Both the position numbers and the translations under genes were made by a program. From Qipengyuania sphaerica (lineage in GTDB: Bacteria > Pseudomonadota > Alphaproteobacteria > Sphingomonadales > Sphingomonadaceae): DNA of 64,000 nucleotides. The stretch spans positions 124,001 to 188,000 of the forward strand of contig NZ_JAIGNR010000002.1 of assembly GCF_019711595.1 (NCBI RefSeq), read 5' to 3'. How positions within the stretch are numbered: the stretch's first letter is position 1; each line of letters begins with the position of its first letter. The notes under the pieces were generated by a model. It had not been told where the DNA came from. It saw only the letters and a program-made list of their open reading frames with translations, and made no database searches. Positions 25,111-34,914 of this stretch are shown here, piece after piece.

Positions 25111-27264
25111 GTGGACTTAGTCATCATAGCAATCGTGCTGGGATTGCTTGCCGTCGTGTACGGCTTCATCACCAGCCGCCAGGTGCTCAATTCGGGTGCC
25201 GGTAACGAGAAAATGCAGGAAATCGCCGGCGCCATCCAGGAAGGTGCGCAGGCCTATCTCAAGCGCCAGTACACCACCATCGGCATTGTCGGCGTGGTCG
25301 TCGCAGTGCTGGTATTCGTGTTCCTCGGCATCATGCCTGCCATCGGCTTTGTCATCGGCGCCGTGCTGTCGGGCGTTGCGGGGTTCATCGGCATGAACAT
25401 CTCGGTGCGCTCGAACGTGCGTACCGCCGCTGCCGCGCAGAGCGGTCTGCAGCAGGGCCTTACCCTCGCCTTCCGCGCAGGTGCAATCACCGGCATGCTC
25501 GTGGCCGGCCTCGCCCTGCTCTCGATCGCGGTGTTCTTCTGGTACCTCGTCGGCCCGGCAGGCTTTGCCGCCGATAGCGACGAAGTGGTCTACGGCCTCG
25601 TCGGCCTTGCCTTCGGCGCATCGCTAATCTCGATCTTCGCGCGCCTTGGTGGCGGTATCTTCACCAAGGCTGCCGACGTCGGCGCCGACCTTGTCGGCAA
25701 GGTCGAGGCAGGCATCCCCGAAGACGATCCGCGCAACCCTGCCGTGATCGCCGATAACGTCGGCGACAATGTGGGCGACTGCGCCGGCATGGCTGCCGAC
25801 CTGTTCGAAACCTATGTCGTCACCGTGGGTGTCACCATGGTCCTCACCGCCTTGCTCTTCAGCGAAGTGCTGGGCGATCTCCTGTTGCCAATGATGGCGC
25901 TCCCGCTGCTGATCGGCGGCGCGTGCATCGTGACGAGCATCATCGGCACCTACTTCGTGAAGCTCGGCAAGGGCGGCACCAACGTGATGGGCGCGATGTA
26001 TAAGGGCTTCATCGTCTCGGCGGTGCTTGCCATTCCGCTGATCTACTTCGTCATCAGCTATGCTTTGGGCGGAATGGGCACGGAAATCGGCGGTACTGTC
26101 GCTGGTGTCGATCCGGGCGCTCCGCTGGCCGAAGAAGGCACGGCCGAGCAGGTTGTCGGCTTTACCGGCATGGACCTGTTCTGGTGCTCGCTCATCGGTC
26201 TGGCGATCACCGGCCTGATCATCTGGATCACCGAGTATTACACCGGCACGAATTATCGTCCGGTGCGCTCGATCGCCAAGGCCTCGGAAACGGGCCATGG
26301 CACCAACGTGATCCAGGGTCTCGCGATCAGTCTTGAATCGACCGCGCTTCCAACGCTCGTCATCGTGGCAGGCATCATCGCCACCTTCCAGCTCGCCGGC
26401 CTCATGGGCATCGCCTATGCGGCAACCGCCATGCTGGCTCTGGCAGGCATGGTCGTGGCGCTCGATGCATACGGTCCGGTGACGGATAACGCAGGCGGCA
26501 TCGCCGAAATGGCCGGTCTCGACGACAGCGTTCGCGAGAAGACCGACATGCTCGATGCGGTCGGCAACACCACCAAGGCCGTGACCAAGGGTTACGCGAT
26601 CGGTTCGGCGGGCCTCGGCGCGCTGGTGCTGTTTGCCGCCTACACGACCGATCTCGCCAAGCTGTTTCCGAATGCCGATGTCGATTTCAGCCTCGAGAAC
26701 CCCTACGTGATCGTCGGCCTGCTGCTCGGCGCGCTGCTCCCGTACCTCTTCGGTGCGATGGGCATGACCGCCGTCGGCCGCGCTGCGGGCGACGTGGTGG
26801 TCGATGTGCGCGAGCAGTTCGCAGCGGATGCTGGCATCATGGCAGGCACGAGCAAGCCCAACTATGCCAAGACAGTGGACCTCGTGACCAAGGCGGCGAT
26901 CAAGGAAATGATCCTGCCCTCGATGCTCCCGCTACTGGCACCGATCGTGGTCTACTTCACGATCAACCTGCTGGCTGGCCAGGAGAACGCTTTTGCCGCC
27001 GTCGGAGCCTTGCTCCTCGGCGTCATCATCGGCGGTATCTTCGTGGCACTTTCCATGACCGCCGGCGGCGGCGCGTGGGATAATGCCAAGAAGTATATCG
27101 AAGACGGCAACCATGGCGGCAAGGGCAGTGAAGCCCACAAGGCTGCCGTGACCGGCGATACTGTTGGCGATCCCTACAAGGACACTGCAGGTCCGGCAGT
27201 GAACCCGATGATCAAGATCACCAACATCGTCGCGCTGCTGCTGCTCGCGGCACTCGCGGCCTGA
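25111..27264 (+). CDS. hppA: Membrane-bound proton-pumping pyrophosphatase, K+-independent type
   Basis: A 717-residue integral membrane protein with about 16 helices that couples pyrophosphate hydrolysis to H+ export. The active-site segment is [20 protein letters not shown]. The subclass motif reads [10 protein letters not shown] with Lys489 and Thr492, the combination that marks potassium-independent enzymes. GTG 25111 is preceded by a strong gggagggg. A clean terminator follows. It appears to be transcribed from its own promoter. Confidence 0.97.
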   Translation: MDLVIIAIVLGLLAVVYGFITSRQVLNSGAGNEKMQEIAGAIQEGAQAYLKRQYTTIGIVGVVVAVLVFVFLGIMPAIGFVIGAVLSGVAGFIGMNISVRSNVRTAAAAQSGLQQGLTLAFRAGAITGMLVAGLALLSIAVFFWYLVGPAGFAADSDEVVYGLVGLAFGASLISIFARLGGGIFTKAADVGADLVGKVEAGIPEDDPRNPAVIADNVGDNVGDCAGMAADLFETYVVTVGVTMVLTALLFSEVLGDLLLPMMALPLLIGGACIVTSIIGTYFVKLGKGGTNVMGAMYKGFIVSAVLAIPLIYFVISYALGGMGTEIGGTVAGVDPGAPLAEEGTAEQVVGFTGMDLFWCSLIGLAITGLIIWITEYYTGTNYRPVRSIAKASETGHGTNVIQGLAISLESTALPTLVIVAGIIATFQLAGLMGIAYAATAMLALAGMVVALDAYGPVTDNAGGIAEMAGLDDSVREKTDMLDAVGNTTKAVTKGYAIGSAGLGALVLFAAYTTDLAKLFPNADVDFSLENPYVIVGLLLGALLPYLFGAMGMTAVGRAAGDVVVDVREQFAADAGIMAGTSKPNYAKTVDLVTKAAIKEMILPSMLPLLAPIVVYFTINLLAGQENAFAAVGALLLGVIIGGIFVALSMTAGGGAWDNAKKYIEDGNHGGKGSEAHKAAVTGDTVGDPYKDTAGPAVNPMIKITNIVALLLLAALAA

Positions 27265-27289
27265 TCCATCCGATCATAACGCTTTGAAG

Positions 27290-27320
27290 GGCGGCGGCAC
27301 GAAAGTGTCGCCGCCTTTTT
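27290..27320 (+). terminator. Rho-independent terminator of hppA
   Basis: An 11-base-pair stem (27290-27300 with 27305-27315, one G-U pair) closes a GAAA tetraloop at 27301-27304 and is followed by five T at 27316-27320. Textbook intrinsic terminator 25 bases after the hppA stop. Confidence 0.92.
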
Positions 27321-27357
27321 CTTGACGCCCCCGTAAACGCCAAGCACATCGCCCCAT

Positions 27358-28254
27358 GTGAGCGAAACGAAGACCCCCGAACAACTCGTCGCCGGACTTG
27401 TCCGCCTGCTGACCGTCAAACCGGCAGGCGAGGACGCCTTCACCGGCAACCAGCAGCCCGGCGGCATAGGCCGCGTCTTCGGCGGGCAGGTCATCGCCCA
27501 GGCCCTCCAGTCAGCCCAGGCCAGCGCGCCCGATGGCATGGAGGCCCACTCGCTCCACGCCTATTTCCTGCGCGGCGGGCGCGAGGGCGTGGACATCGAC
27601 TACCAGGTCGCCGCCGATTTCACGGGCCGCAGCTTCGCCAACCGGCGGGTGGTGGCGCGGCAGGGGGACGAACCGATCCTCAACCTCACTGCAAGCTTCC
27701 AGAAACCGGAGGAGGGTCTGGAACACGACGACAGCCCGATGCCCGATGTCCCAGATCCCGAAACGCTCCCTTCGGACATGGAATTGCGCAAGAAATTTCT
27801 CGACGAGATGGGTGAGGTGTCGGAAGTCCAGCGCACTCTCATGACCCGCCCGCGCCCGATCGACATGCGCACCAGCGGCAAGCTGCACTGGATGAATTCG
27901 GAGAAGAAGCCTCCCCACGCGCACAGCTGGTTCCGAACGGTCGCGCCATTGCCTGACGATCCGGCAATCCACCGCGCGGTGATCGCCTATGCGAGCGACT
28001 TCACCCTTCTCGGCACCTCTGCCCTGCCCCACGGTCTCAGCTGGGCCCGCGGCGAGCTCAAGGGCGCAAGCCTCGATCACGCGATCTGGTTCCACCGTCC
28101 GGCGCGCGCCGACGAATGGCTGCTCTATGCGACCGACAGCCCGTGGTCCGGAGGCGGACGCGGCTTCAATCGTGGGCGGATATTCAACCGCGCTGGAGAG
28201 CTCGTGGCCAGCGTGGCGCAGGAAGGCGTGGTCAGGCGCGCGAAACGCGATTAG
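27358..28254 (+). CDS. tesB: Acyl-CoA thioesterase II
   Basis: A 298-residue double-hotdog thioesterase that hydrolyses medium and long acyl-CoAs. GGIGRVFGGQVIAQALQSA and the ADFTGRSFANRRVVARQGD strand identify the TesB N-terminal domain, and LDHAIWFHRPARADEWLLY the C-terminal one, with the active-site Asp in SLDHAIWFH. GTG 27358 is the start; it overlaps no other gene. Confidence 0.95.
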   Translation: MSETKTPEQLVAGLVRLLTVKPAGEDAFTGNQQPGGIGRVFGGQVIAQALQSAQASAPDGMEAHSLHAYFLRGGREGVDIDYQVAADFTGRSFANRRVVARQGDEPILNLTASFQKPEEGLEHDDSPMPDVPDPETLPSDMELRKKFLDEMGEVSEVQRTLMTRPRPIDMRTSGKLHWMNSEKKPPHAHSWFRTVAPLPDDPAIHRAVIAYASDFTLLGTSALPHGLSWARGELKGASLDHAIWFHRPARADEWLLYATDSPWSGGGRGFNRGRIFNRAGELVASVAQEGVVRRAKRD

Positions 28255-28282
28255 TCGCCGGAACAGGACTGGAGGGAATTCG

Positions 28283-30901
28283 ATGCTGAAATCTTTGCGT
28301 GCCGCTGCGCTTCTTGGACTGGCTGCTGTTGCCGGTCCGCTCGCCGCGCAATCGGTGTTGCAAGGCAATTTCGATCCCTCGATCCCGACGCTCGAGCAAA
28401 CCGTCGGGCACCCGACCGGCGCACAGGTCAGCGCCCCGCACGAAATCACCGATTACCTCGAGGCGCTGCACCAAGCGGCGCCCCAACAGACGCGTCTGGT
28501 CCGCTACGCGACGAGCTGGGAAGGCCGCCCGCTCCATTATCTCGTGATTTCGAGCGCGACGAACATGGCGCGGCTCGATGCCAACAAGGCGGCCATGGCC
28601 AGCATCGCTGGCGGCTCCACCCCGCCTGCCGGGACGCTCCCCGTCACCTGGCTGTCCTACGGCGTACACGGGAACGAGATTTCATCGAGCGATGCTGCGC
28701 TGGCGCTCGCCTATCACCTGCTCGCCGCGCAGGGCGATGCGAGGACCGACAATATCCTCGCCAACAGCTATGTCATTATCGACCCGAGCCAGAACCCGGA
28801 CGGGCGCAACCGCTTCGTCACGAATTTCCGCAACGCACTCGGCCTCGAACCGTCGGCCGATCGCTTTTCGGCCGAACATGACGAGCCCTGGCCCGCCGGC
28901 CGCACCAATCACTACCTTTTCGATCTCAACCGCGACTGGTTTGCGCTGACCCAGCCCGAAACGCGCGGCAAGGTCGCGGCGCTACTCGAATGGAACCCCG
29001 TCGTATTCGTCGATGCGCACGAGATGGGCGGGGACGAGACCTATTATTTCCCGCCTGCTGCCGAACCTTTCAATCCCAACATCACCGCCGAGCAGAAGCA
29101 GAAGCAGGTCCTGCTCGGACGCGCGATCGCGCGCGATTTCGACCAGCTCGGCATTCCCTATTTCACCCGCGAAATCTACGACGCTTTCTATCCCGGATAC
29201 GGCGACACCTGGCCCACTCTTCAGGGGGCGATCGGGGCGACCTTCGAACAGGCTTCGGCCCGCGGCCTCGCCTGGGAGCGCACCGACGGGGATGTGCTCA
29301 CCTATGCCGAAGGCGTGCGCAACCACTTCCTGTCGAGCTTCGCCTATGCCGAGACGGTGGCGCAGAACGCCGACCGGTTCCTTGCCGACTATGCCGCCTA
29401 TCGCCGCACTGCGGTGCAGGGGAGGAAGGGCGGCACCTACCTTATCGACCTTTCCCAGCGGCGCTGGAATGCCGAGAGCCTCGGTCGCCGCCTTGCCGAA
29501 CAGGGCATCGCCGTGCGCCGCATCGGCAACGGCTTTTCCGCCTGTGGCAAGTCCTATCCGCAAGGGGCGCTGGCGATCGATCGCAACCAGCCGACCGGCC
29601 GCCTCATCCGCAGCCTGCTTGACCGCGACACGCCGCTCGATGCCGATTTCGTGAGGCGGCAGGAAGAGCGCCGCACCGATGGCCAGCCCCACGAACTCTA
29701 CGATACGACCGCGTGGTCGGTCGGCATGATGTCCGGTGTCGATGTGGCCGTGTGTTCCTCAAGCGTCGGTCAGGGAACCCCGCTCGACGCGTTAGCCCCC
29801 ATCGAACCCCGCAGCGCCGAATTCGGCGATTTCGGCATGGCGATCCCGTGGACCGACACGGGGCAGGCGCAGCTGGTCCTTGCGGCCCTGCGCGAAGGTA
29901 TCGAGGCCCGCGCGAGCGAGAAGGACTTTGCAGCCGGAGGTCGCAGCTTTCCGCGCGGCACCGTCATCATACCGCGCCGGAACAATGACGAAGACGCGCT
30001 CGCCCGCATTTCCGCCCTCGCCCGCAATATCGGCGCCGAAACCGTGCCGCTGGCTGACAGCTGGGTCGAAAGCGGCCCCAATTACGGCAGCGACAACTTC
30101 GCCCGCCTGGCCGCGCCGCGTATCGCCATGGCCTGGGACCGGGGCATCACGCCCACCTCCGCCGGATCCCTGCGCTATGTGATCGAGCGCCGCCTCGCTA
30201 CGCCGGTCGTACCGATCCGCACCGCCGCCCTGCCCCGCGCGGACCTTAGTGAATACGACGTCCTGCTCGTTCCCGAGGGCACGCTCGACCTGCCTGCCCG
30301 CAAGGCCGTGCTCGCCTTCGTGAAGAACGGCGGCGTGGCGGTGATCGTCGGCGAAGCACTGACCGGCTTCACCAAGGAGGAGACCCGCCTCTTCGCAACC
30401 AGCCGCCAGGGCGCCCTCGGCAAGACCATCGAGGGTGCGGGCGACGAGGATGACGACGAGGACAAGACCCCGCTCAGCGAAGGCACCGAGATCGAGGATG
30501 CCGATGCCTATGAGGAACTGATCGACGATCCCAACGCGCTGCCCGACACCTTGCCCGGCGCGCTGGTCAACACGGTCGCCGATCGCAGCCACTTCCTGTC
30601 TTCGGGCTATGACAAGGGGCCGGTGGTCAGCGCATCAGGCGATCTCGTGTTCACCCCGCTCAACAAGCAGGACGGCGTCAATGTCTTGCGCTTCGCCCCG
30701 GCGGCGGACCTGGTGGCCAGCGGCTATGTGTGGGACGAGAACCGGCGGCAGATGGCCTTCAAGCCCTATCTCATGGCCGAGCGGACCGGTCGCGGCATCG
30801 CCATCGGCTTCGCGCATGACCCGTCCGAACGCGGCTATCTCGACGGACTGGACCTGCTGATCGCCAACGCGATCCTGCTGGCCCCGGCGCACACAAAGTA
30901 A
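28283..30901 (+). CDS. Secreted M14-family zinc carboxypeptidase
   Basis: An 872-residue protein with a signal peptide (cleavage after PLAAQ, about residue 23) and an M14 peptidase domain in the first 400 residues: GVHGNE with His129 and Glu132, VFVDAHEMGG with His246 as third zinc ligand, and GATFEQAS with catalytic Glu322. A long C-terminal region resembles a GATase-like domain and contains a very acidic stretch near 30436-30555. Probably periplasmic, for peptide degradation. Shine-Dalgarno ggaggg precedes ATG 28283. Confidence 0.88.
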   Translation: MLKSLRAAALLGLAAVAGPLAAQSVLQGNFDPSIPTLEQTVGHPTGAQVSAPHEITDYLEALHQAAPQQTRLVRYATSWEGRPLHYLVISSATNMARLDANKAAMASIAGGSTPPAGTLPVTWLSYGVHGNEISSSDAALALAYHLLAAQGDARTDNILANSYVIIDPSQNPDGRNRFVTNFRNALGLEPSADRFSAEHDEPWPAGRTNHYLFDLNRDWFALTQPETRGKVAALLEWNPVVFVDAHEMGGDETYYFPPAAEPFNPNITAEQKQKQVLLGRAIARDFDQLGIPYFTREIYDAFYPGYGDTWPTLQGAIGATFEQASARGLAWERTDGDVLTYAEGVRNHFLSSFAYAETVAQNADRFLADYAAYRRTAVQGRKGGTYLIDLSQRRWNAESLGRRLAEQGIAVRRIGNGFSACGKSYPQGALAIDRNQPTGRLIRSLLDRDTPLDADFVRRQEERRTDGQPHELYDTTAWSVGMMSGVDVAVCSSSVGQGTPLDALAPIEPRSAEFGDFGMAIPWTDTGQAQLVLAALREGIEARASEKDFAAGGRSFPRGTVIIPRRNNDEDALARISALARNIGAETVPLADSWVESGPNYGSDNFARLAAPRIAMAWDRGITPTSAGSLRYVIERRLATPVVPIRTAALPRADLSEYDVLLVPEGTLDLPARKAVLAFVKNGGVAVIVGEALTGFTKEETRLFATSRQGALGKTIEGAGDEDDDEDKTPLSEGTEIEDADAYEELIDDPNALPDTLPGALVNTVADRSHFLSSGYDKGPVVSASGDLVFTPLNKQDGVNVLRFAPAADLVASGYVWDENRRQMAFKPYLMAERTGRGIAIGFAHDPSERGYLDGLDLLIANAILLAPAHTK

Positions 30902-30976
30902 AAGGCAATCGTTCTACCAGTCGTTGGAAACAGGGTGGGCGGAAAATAACACAAGCCAAACCCTGCGCACTCGTGT

Positions 30977-31055
30977 AAGGGCCGCGCCAACCATGGTCGC
31001 GTGGGAGCCGTAACGCCGGTCCGCGACCCGCTTGCCGCCGGTACGAGCGGCCCTC
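30977..31055 (+). ncRNA. Candidate structured leader of the DEAD-box helicase gene
   Basis: An eight-pair outer stem AGGGCCGC (30978-30985) with GCGGCCCT (31047-31054) encloses a seven-pair stem GGTCGCG (30995-31001) with CGCGACC (31022-31028), and GCCGGT occurs twice inside (31015-31020 and 31037-31042). Seven T follow at 31064-31070, nine bases beyond the outer stem. It lies 63 bases before the helicase ATG. No Rfam family is recognised. In GC-rich DNA two nested perfect stems can arise by chance. Confidence 0.35.
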
Positions 31056-31117
31056 GCCATTGCTTTTTTTCCGCGCTCCGGCCCCAGGGCCGCGGCGCCC
31101 AGTCTACGTGAGACACG

Positions 31118-32908
31118 ATGCCTTTCGAAACCCTCCCGCCGCTGATCGGTGATGCGCTGACCGCGCGCGGATATACCGACCTTACCCCCGTGCAATCCGC
31201 CGTTATCGAGCCGGAGGCGCAGGGACGCGACCTCGTCGTTTCGGCGCAGACCGGATCGGGCAAGACAGTCGCCTTCGGCCTTGCGCTGGCCGATGCCTTG
31301 TTCGCCGAGACCGCCAACCTGCCGCTGGTCGACAAGCCGCTGGCGCTGGTAATCGCGCCGACGCGTGAGCTGGCGTTGCAGGTCAGCCGCGAGCTCGGCT
31401 GGCTCTATGCGGGCGCTGGCCTGCGCATCGCGACCTGCGTTGGCGGGATGGACGCGAGCAAGGAACGCCGCGCATTGCGGGCCGGGCCCGCCATCGTGGT
31501 CGGCACGCCGGGACGCTTGCGCGACCATCTCGAGCGCGGGGCGCTGGACCTGTCGGGCCTGCTCGGCGTGGTGCTGGATGAGGCCGACGAAATGCTCGAC
31601 ATGGGCTTTCGCGAGGACCTGGAAGAAATCCTCGACGCGACGCCAGACACGCGCCGCACGCTGCTGTTCTCGGCCACCATGCCGCGCCCGATCGAGCGGC
31701 TGGCCGAGCGGTACCAGACCAATTCGCTGCGCCTCAGCCTCGTTGGGCAGGACCGCGGGCATGGCGATATCAGCTACCAGGCGATCACCGTCTCGCCCGC
31801 CGAAATCGAGAATGCGGTGGTGAACCTGCTGCGCTATCACGAAGCGGAAACGGCGATCCTGTTCTGCGCCACGCGCGACAATGTGCGCCGCTTCCACGCC
31901 ACCCTGCAGGAGCGCGGCTTCGGCGTGGTGGCGCTGTCGGGCGAGCATTCGCAGTCCGAGCGCAACCAGGCGCTGCAAGCGCTGCGCGACCGGCGTGCCC
32001 GCGTCTGCGTGGCGACCGACGTGGCGGCGCGCGGGATCGATTTGCCGACGCTCAGCCTCGTGATCCATGTCGAAATCCCGCGCGATGCAGAAACGCTCCA
32101 GCACCGCTCGGGCCGTACGGGCCGTGCGGGCAAGAAGGGCACGGCGGCGATTATCGTCCCTTACAACCGTCGCCGTAGGGTCGAAGGCATGCTGCGCGGT
32201 GCGGGCATCGAGGCCAAGTGGATGGATGCGCCGACACCCGAGATGATCCACAAGCAGGATCGCTCGCGCCTGATGGAGGTGCTGACCGCCGAAACCGAAT
32301 TCGACGAGCACGACCGCGAACTCGCGGGCGAACTCATGGGCAAGCTTGCGCCGGAAGACATCGCCGCAGCGCTGGTGCGGGCGCACCGTGCCAAGATGCC
32401 GACGCCCGAAGAACTGATCCCGAATACGCCGGAAGCGCGCGACAAGGCCAAGGCCGATCGCCAGCGGCCGGGCTTTGAAGACGTGGTCTGGTTCAAGATC
32501 GGTGTTGGCCGCCGCCAGAATGCGGAAGCCCGCTGGATCCTGCCGCTTCTGTGCCGCCGCGGTCACATCACCCGCAACGAAATCGGCGCGATCCGCATCG
32601 GACAGTTCGAAAGCTGGTTCCAGGTCCCGACCCAGGTCGCCCCCAAATTTGCTGCCGCCGTGGCACGCACCGCCTCATCCGAGGACGAACAGGATGCGAT
32701 CCTGATCGAGGAAGCGCCCGAGGGTCCGCGCGTCGAAGCGCGCCGCAACCGCCGCGAATTCGGCGGCAACGACGGTCCGCGGGTCCGCCCCAAGCCCTTC
32801 GGAAAGGGTGGTCACAAGAAGCCGGGCGCGCCCTTCCGCAAGGGCCCCAAGCCGACCGGCAAGAAATTCGACGGCAAGCGCAAGCCGGGCAAGAAGCCTC
32901 GCGATTAG
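31118..32908 (+). CDS. DEAD-box RNA helicase with DbpA-like RNA-binding domain
   Basis: A 596-residue helicase. In order: LTPVQSAVIEP (Q motif), AQTGSGKT with Walker Lys49, PTRELALQ, GTPGRL, DEAD at residues 154-157 followed by EMLDMGF, LFSATMP, ATDVAARGIDLP and HRSGRTGRAG. After residue 450 comes a DbpA/CsdA-type RNA-binding domain (VWFKIGVGRRQNAEARWILP) and a basic tail rich in Lys, Gly and Pro. It would unwind RNA during ribosome assembly or cold adaptation. Confidence 0.94.
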   Translation: MPFETLPPLIGDALTARGYTDLTPVQSAVIEPEAQGRDLVVSAQTGSGKTVAFGLALADALFAETANLPLVDKPLALVIAPTRELALQVSRELGWLYAGAGLRIATCVGGMDASKERRALRAGPAIVVGTPGRLRDHLERGALDLSGLLGVVLDEADEMLDMGFREDLEEILDATPDTRRTLLFSATMPRPIERLAERYQTNSLRLSLVGQDRGHGDISYQAITVSPAEIENAVVNLLRYHEAETAILFCATRDNVRRFHATLQERGFGVVALSGEHSQSERNQALQALRDRRARVCVATDVAARGIDLPTLSLVIHVEIPRDAETLQHRSGRTGRAGKKGTAAIIVPYNRRRRVEGMLRGAGIEAKWMDAPTPEMIHKQDRSRLMEVLTAETEFDEHDRELAGELMGKLAPEDIAAALVRAHRAKMPTPEELIPNTPEARDKAKADRQRPGFEDVVWFKIGVGRRQNAEARWILPLLCRRGHITRNEIGAIRIGQFESWFQVPTQVAPKFAAAVARTASSEDEQDAILIEEAPEGPRVEARRNRREFGGNDGPRVRPKPFGKGGHKKPGAPFRKGPKPTGKKFDGKRKPGKKPRD

Positions 32909-33051
32909 GCACCTCCCGGCCCGACCGCATTTCGGCCACACACATTAAGCGGTTTGACAAATCAGCAGGTTGAGCGTGACAATGGCCCCAGAGGGCTAGG
33001 GTCGCGCGCCTCTGCGCGTGAGCGATTCCGCCCGTGTCTCGGGAGGTCGTC

Positions 33052-34689
33052 ATGGGAAAGCGCGACAAGCAACAGCAGTTCATCCTGTCGGCGGACACGC
33101 TGTTTTTCGGGCGCGTATTCGTGCTTGGCGACAGCCTGGTGGATTCGGGCAATGCGCTGGGGCTGGCCGAGTGGTACGACGACCTGCCCTTCACCGCCCT
33201 GCCCGATGGCGCACCGACCGAGGAGAACGGCTATTTCGATGGCCGCTTCTCCAATGGCTACACCTTCGCCGACCTGATCGCCAACCGCTATGCAGGCGAG
33301 CCGAGCGAGGCAGTCTTTCCTTTCGGCTATGACGATCCCTGGGTGGGCATCCCGATCGCCCCGTTCAGGGGCGATCCCGACGGAAACAGCCTCAACTTCG
33401 CCTATGGCGGCGCGCAAGTCATCCGCGGGACCGAGTATGTCTCCGGTCTCGACGAGCAGCAGGACGCCCTGCGCGATGCGGTCGACGGCAATTTGCGCGG
33501 GTCGGACCTTCTCGTCATCACCATGGGCGGCAACGATGTGCGCGCACTTGCCCCGCATGGGGGCGATCCGGCCGGTACGGCTGCCGCGCAGGCGCAGCTC
33601 GATGCCGTTGCCGCCGAGATGATCGGCCAGCTCGGCGATCTCATTGCGCGAGGACTCGGCACGATTCTGATTACCGGCATTCCCGATGTCGGACTGATCC
33701 CGCGCTACGATGTCGACGGCAACGGAGTGATCGACACCACCCCGCACGCGGGCGAGACCAGCAGCGAAGCCGAAAGGGCGGCGGCTGCGACCGAATATTC
33801 GCTCTATCTCGATGCGCTGATCCGCGGCGAGGTCGTCCCCGCGCTCGAGGCCTTGGGCGCAACCGTCCATTACACCCCGCTGATGAATGTGCCCGATGGC
33901 ATGGGCGGCGTTCTCGAACAGGGCGCGCTCGAGCTGGTCCTCCCCAACCTCGCCACCCTTTACGACACCACCGTGGAGACCATGCAGGCCGACTGGATGA
34001 ACTGGTCGCAGGTGGTCTTCTTCGACCAGGTCCACCCGACCGCGCAGGTCCATGCCATGGTCGGCAGCTATATCCACGCGCGCATGGAGGGAGTGGAATG
34101 GGTCGAGACCATGCCCTTCCTGACCGACAACGACATTCTCTACGGCTTCGAGGGCGCGATCGGCGTGGCGGGCGAGGCCGATGTCTACACCGTCAAGCTG
34201 CTCGCCGGGCAGGCCTATACGGTCAACGTACTTGGCATAGCGAGCCTGGCGCTGGACGGCTCGCTCGCCGATGCGACGCTTTCGATCATCGATCCCTACG
34301 GCAATGTGGTCGACAGCTTTCGCGCGCCATCGGGCAGCGATGCAGGCCTCGGTTTCGATTGCAGCATGACTTTCATGGTGCAGAACAGCGGTATCTACAC
34401 GCTCACCGTCGGCGCGGAAGGCGCGCTGACCGGGACCTACGAGGTCCAGGTAGGCTATGATCCGACCTACAAGCGCCCGGAAGATTGCGCCGGTGTTTTC
34501 GATATCGTCGAGGAAGAGACGGTCGTGGAGACGGTCGCCTTCGAACCGGCAGCGAAGGGCGATTCCCCCGACAGCGACGCTCCGCCGATGCAACTTCCGG
34601 ATCTTCCGGCCGTCTTTGATTTCGTCCCGCCAAAGCCACCCGGCCTCCTGTCAGAGCCTGTCGGCCACTTGCCCGACTTACTGTTCTAG
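33052..34689 (+). CDS. SGNH/GDSL hydrolase with C-terminal pre-peptidase-like domain
   Basis: A 545-residue protein. The hydrolase domain has FVLGDSLVDSGN with nucleophile Ser28, NFAYGGAQVI, TMGGNDVR, and DQVHP with Asp325 and His328. Residues about 360-470 (ADVYTVKLLAGQAYTVNV to GIYTLTVGAEG) resemble a bacterial pre-peptidase C-terminal domain, and the end is Pro/Asp-rich. ATG 33052 was chosen because GGGAGG lies 5 bases upstream; GTG 33034 is an alternative. There is no N-terminal signal peptide, although PPC domains are usually on exported proteins, so type I secretion or another route is possible. Confidence 0.85.
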   Translation: MGKRDKQQQFILSADTLFFGRVFVLGDSLVDSGNALGLAEWYDDLPFTALPDGAPTEENGYFDGRFSNGYTFADLIANRYAGEPSEAVFPFGYDDPWVGIPIAPFRGDPDGNSLNFAYGGAQVIRGTEYVSGLDEQQDALRDAVDGNLRGSDLLVITMGGNDVRALAPHGGDPAGTAAAQAQLDAVAAEMIGQLGDLIARGLGTILITGIPDVGLIPRYDVDGNGVIDTTPHAGETSSEAERAAAATEYSLYLDALIRGEVVPALEALGATVHYTPLMNVPDGMGGVLEQGALELVLPNLATLYDTTVETMQADWMNWSQVVFFDQVHPTAQVHAMVGSYIHARMEGVEWVETMPFLTDNDILYGFEGAIGVAGEADVYTVKLLAGQAYTVNVLGIASLALDGSLADATLSIIDPYGNVVDSFRAPSGSDAGLGFDCSMTFMVQNSGIYTLTVGAEGALTGTYEVQVGYDPTYKRPEDCAGVFDIVEEETVVETVAFEPAAKGDSPDSDAPPMQLPDLPAVFDFVPPKPPGLLSEPVGHLPDLLF

Positions 34690-34890
34690 CCGAGAGCAAA
34701 GAGAGGAAAGCTGGTGGGCCCGCCATCGAACCAAAAAACCTCTGCTTCCGGGCAATGCCGTTAGTTGATATGCCGCGCGCAGGCGCTGGGCTTCGACTCG
34801 CCGCCGGGATCGCCGTGTAGCCGGGTCGGCACGTGGCAACGGAAGCTTCGATTGGTCACCGGGAGGCATTCTCGCTGGCGCCTCGGGGTG

Positions 34891-34910
34891 TTCTCCCTCG
34901 ACTGGGAGAA
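34891..34910 (+). promoter_or_regulatory. Hairpin covering the Shine-Dalgarno of the next gene
   Basis: TTCTCCC (34891-34897) pairs perfectly with GGGAGAA (34904-34910) over a 6-base loop. The right arm is the Shine-Dalgarno for ATG 34915, so in RNA the site would be masked. This may control translation, for example as a thermosensor, or be accidental. Confidence 0.4.
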
Positions 34911-34914
34911 AAAC

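Noticed and set aside
30914-31060. A 48-residue basic frame on the reverse strand upstream of the helicase
   Set aside because: It overlaps the possible structured leader, is rich in Arg as expected from GC-rich DNA, and ends in a longer antisense shadow; no independent support.
31061-31070. Seven T in a row upstream of the helicase taken as an intrinsic terminator for the M14 gene
   Set aside because: The nearest stem ends nine bases before the T run, too far for a standard intrinsic terminator.
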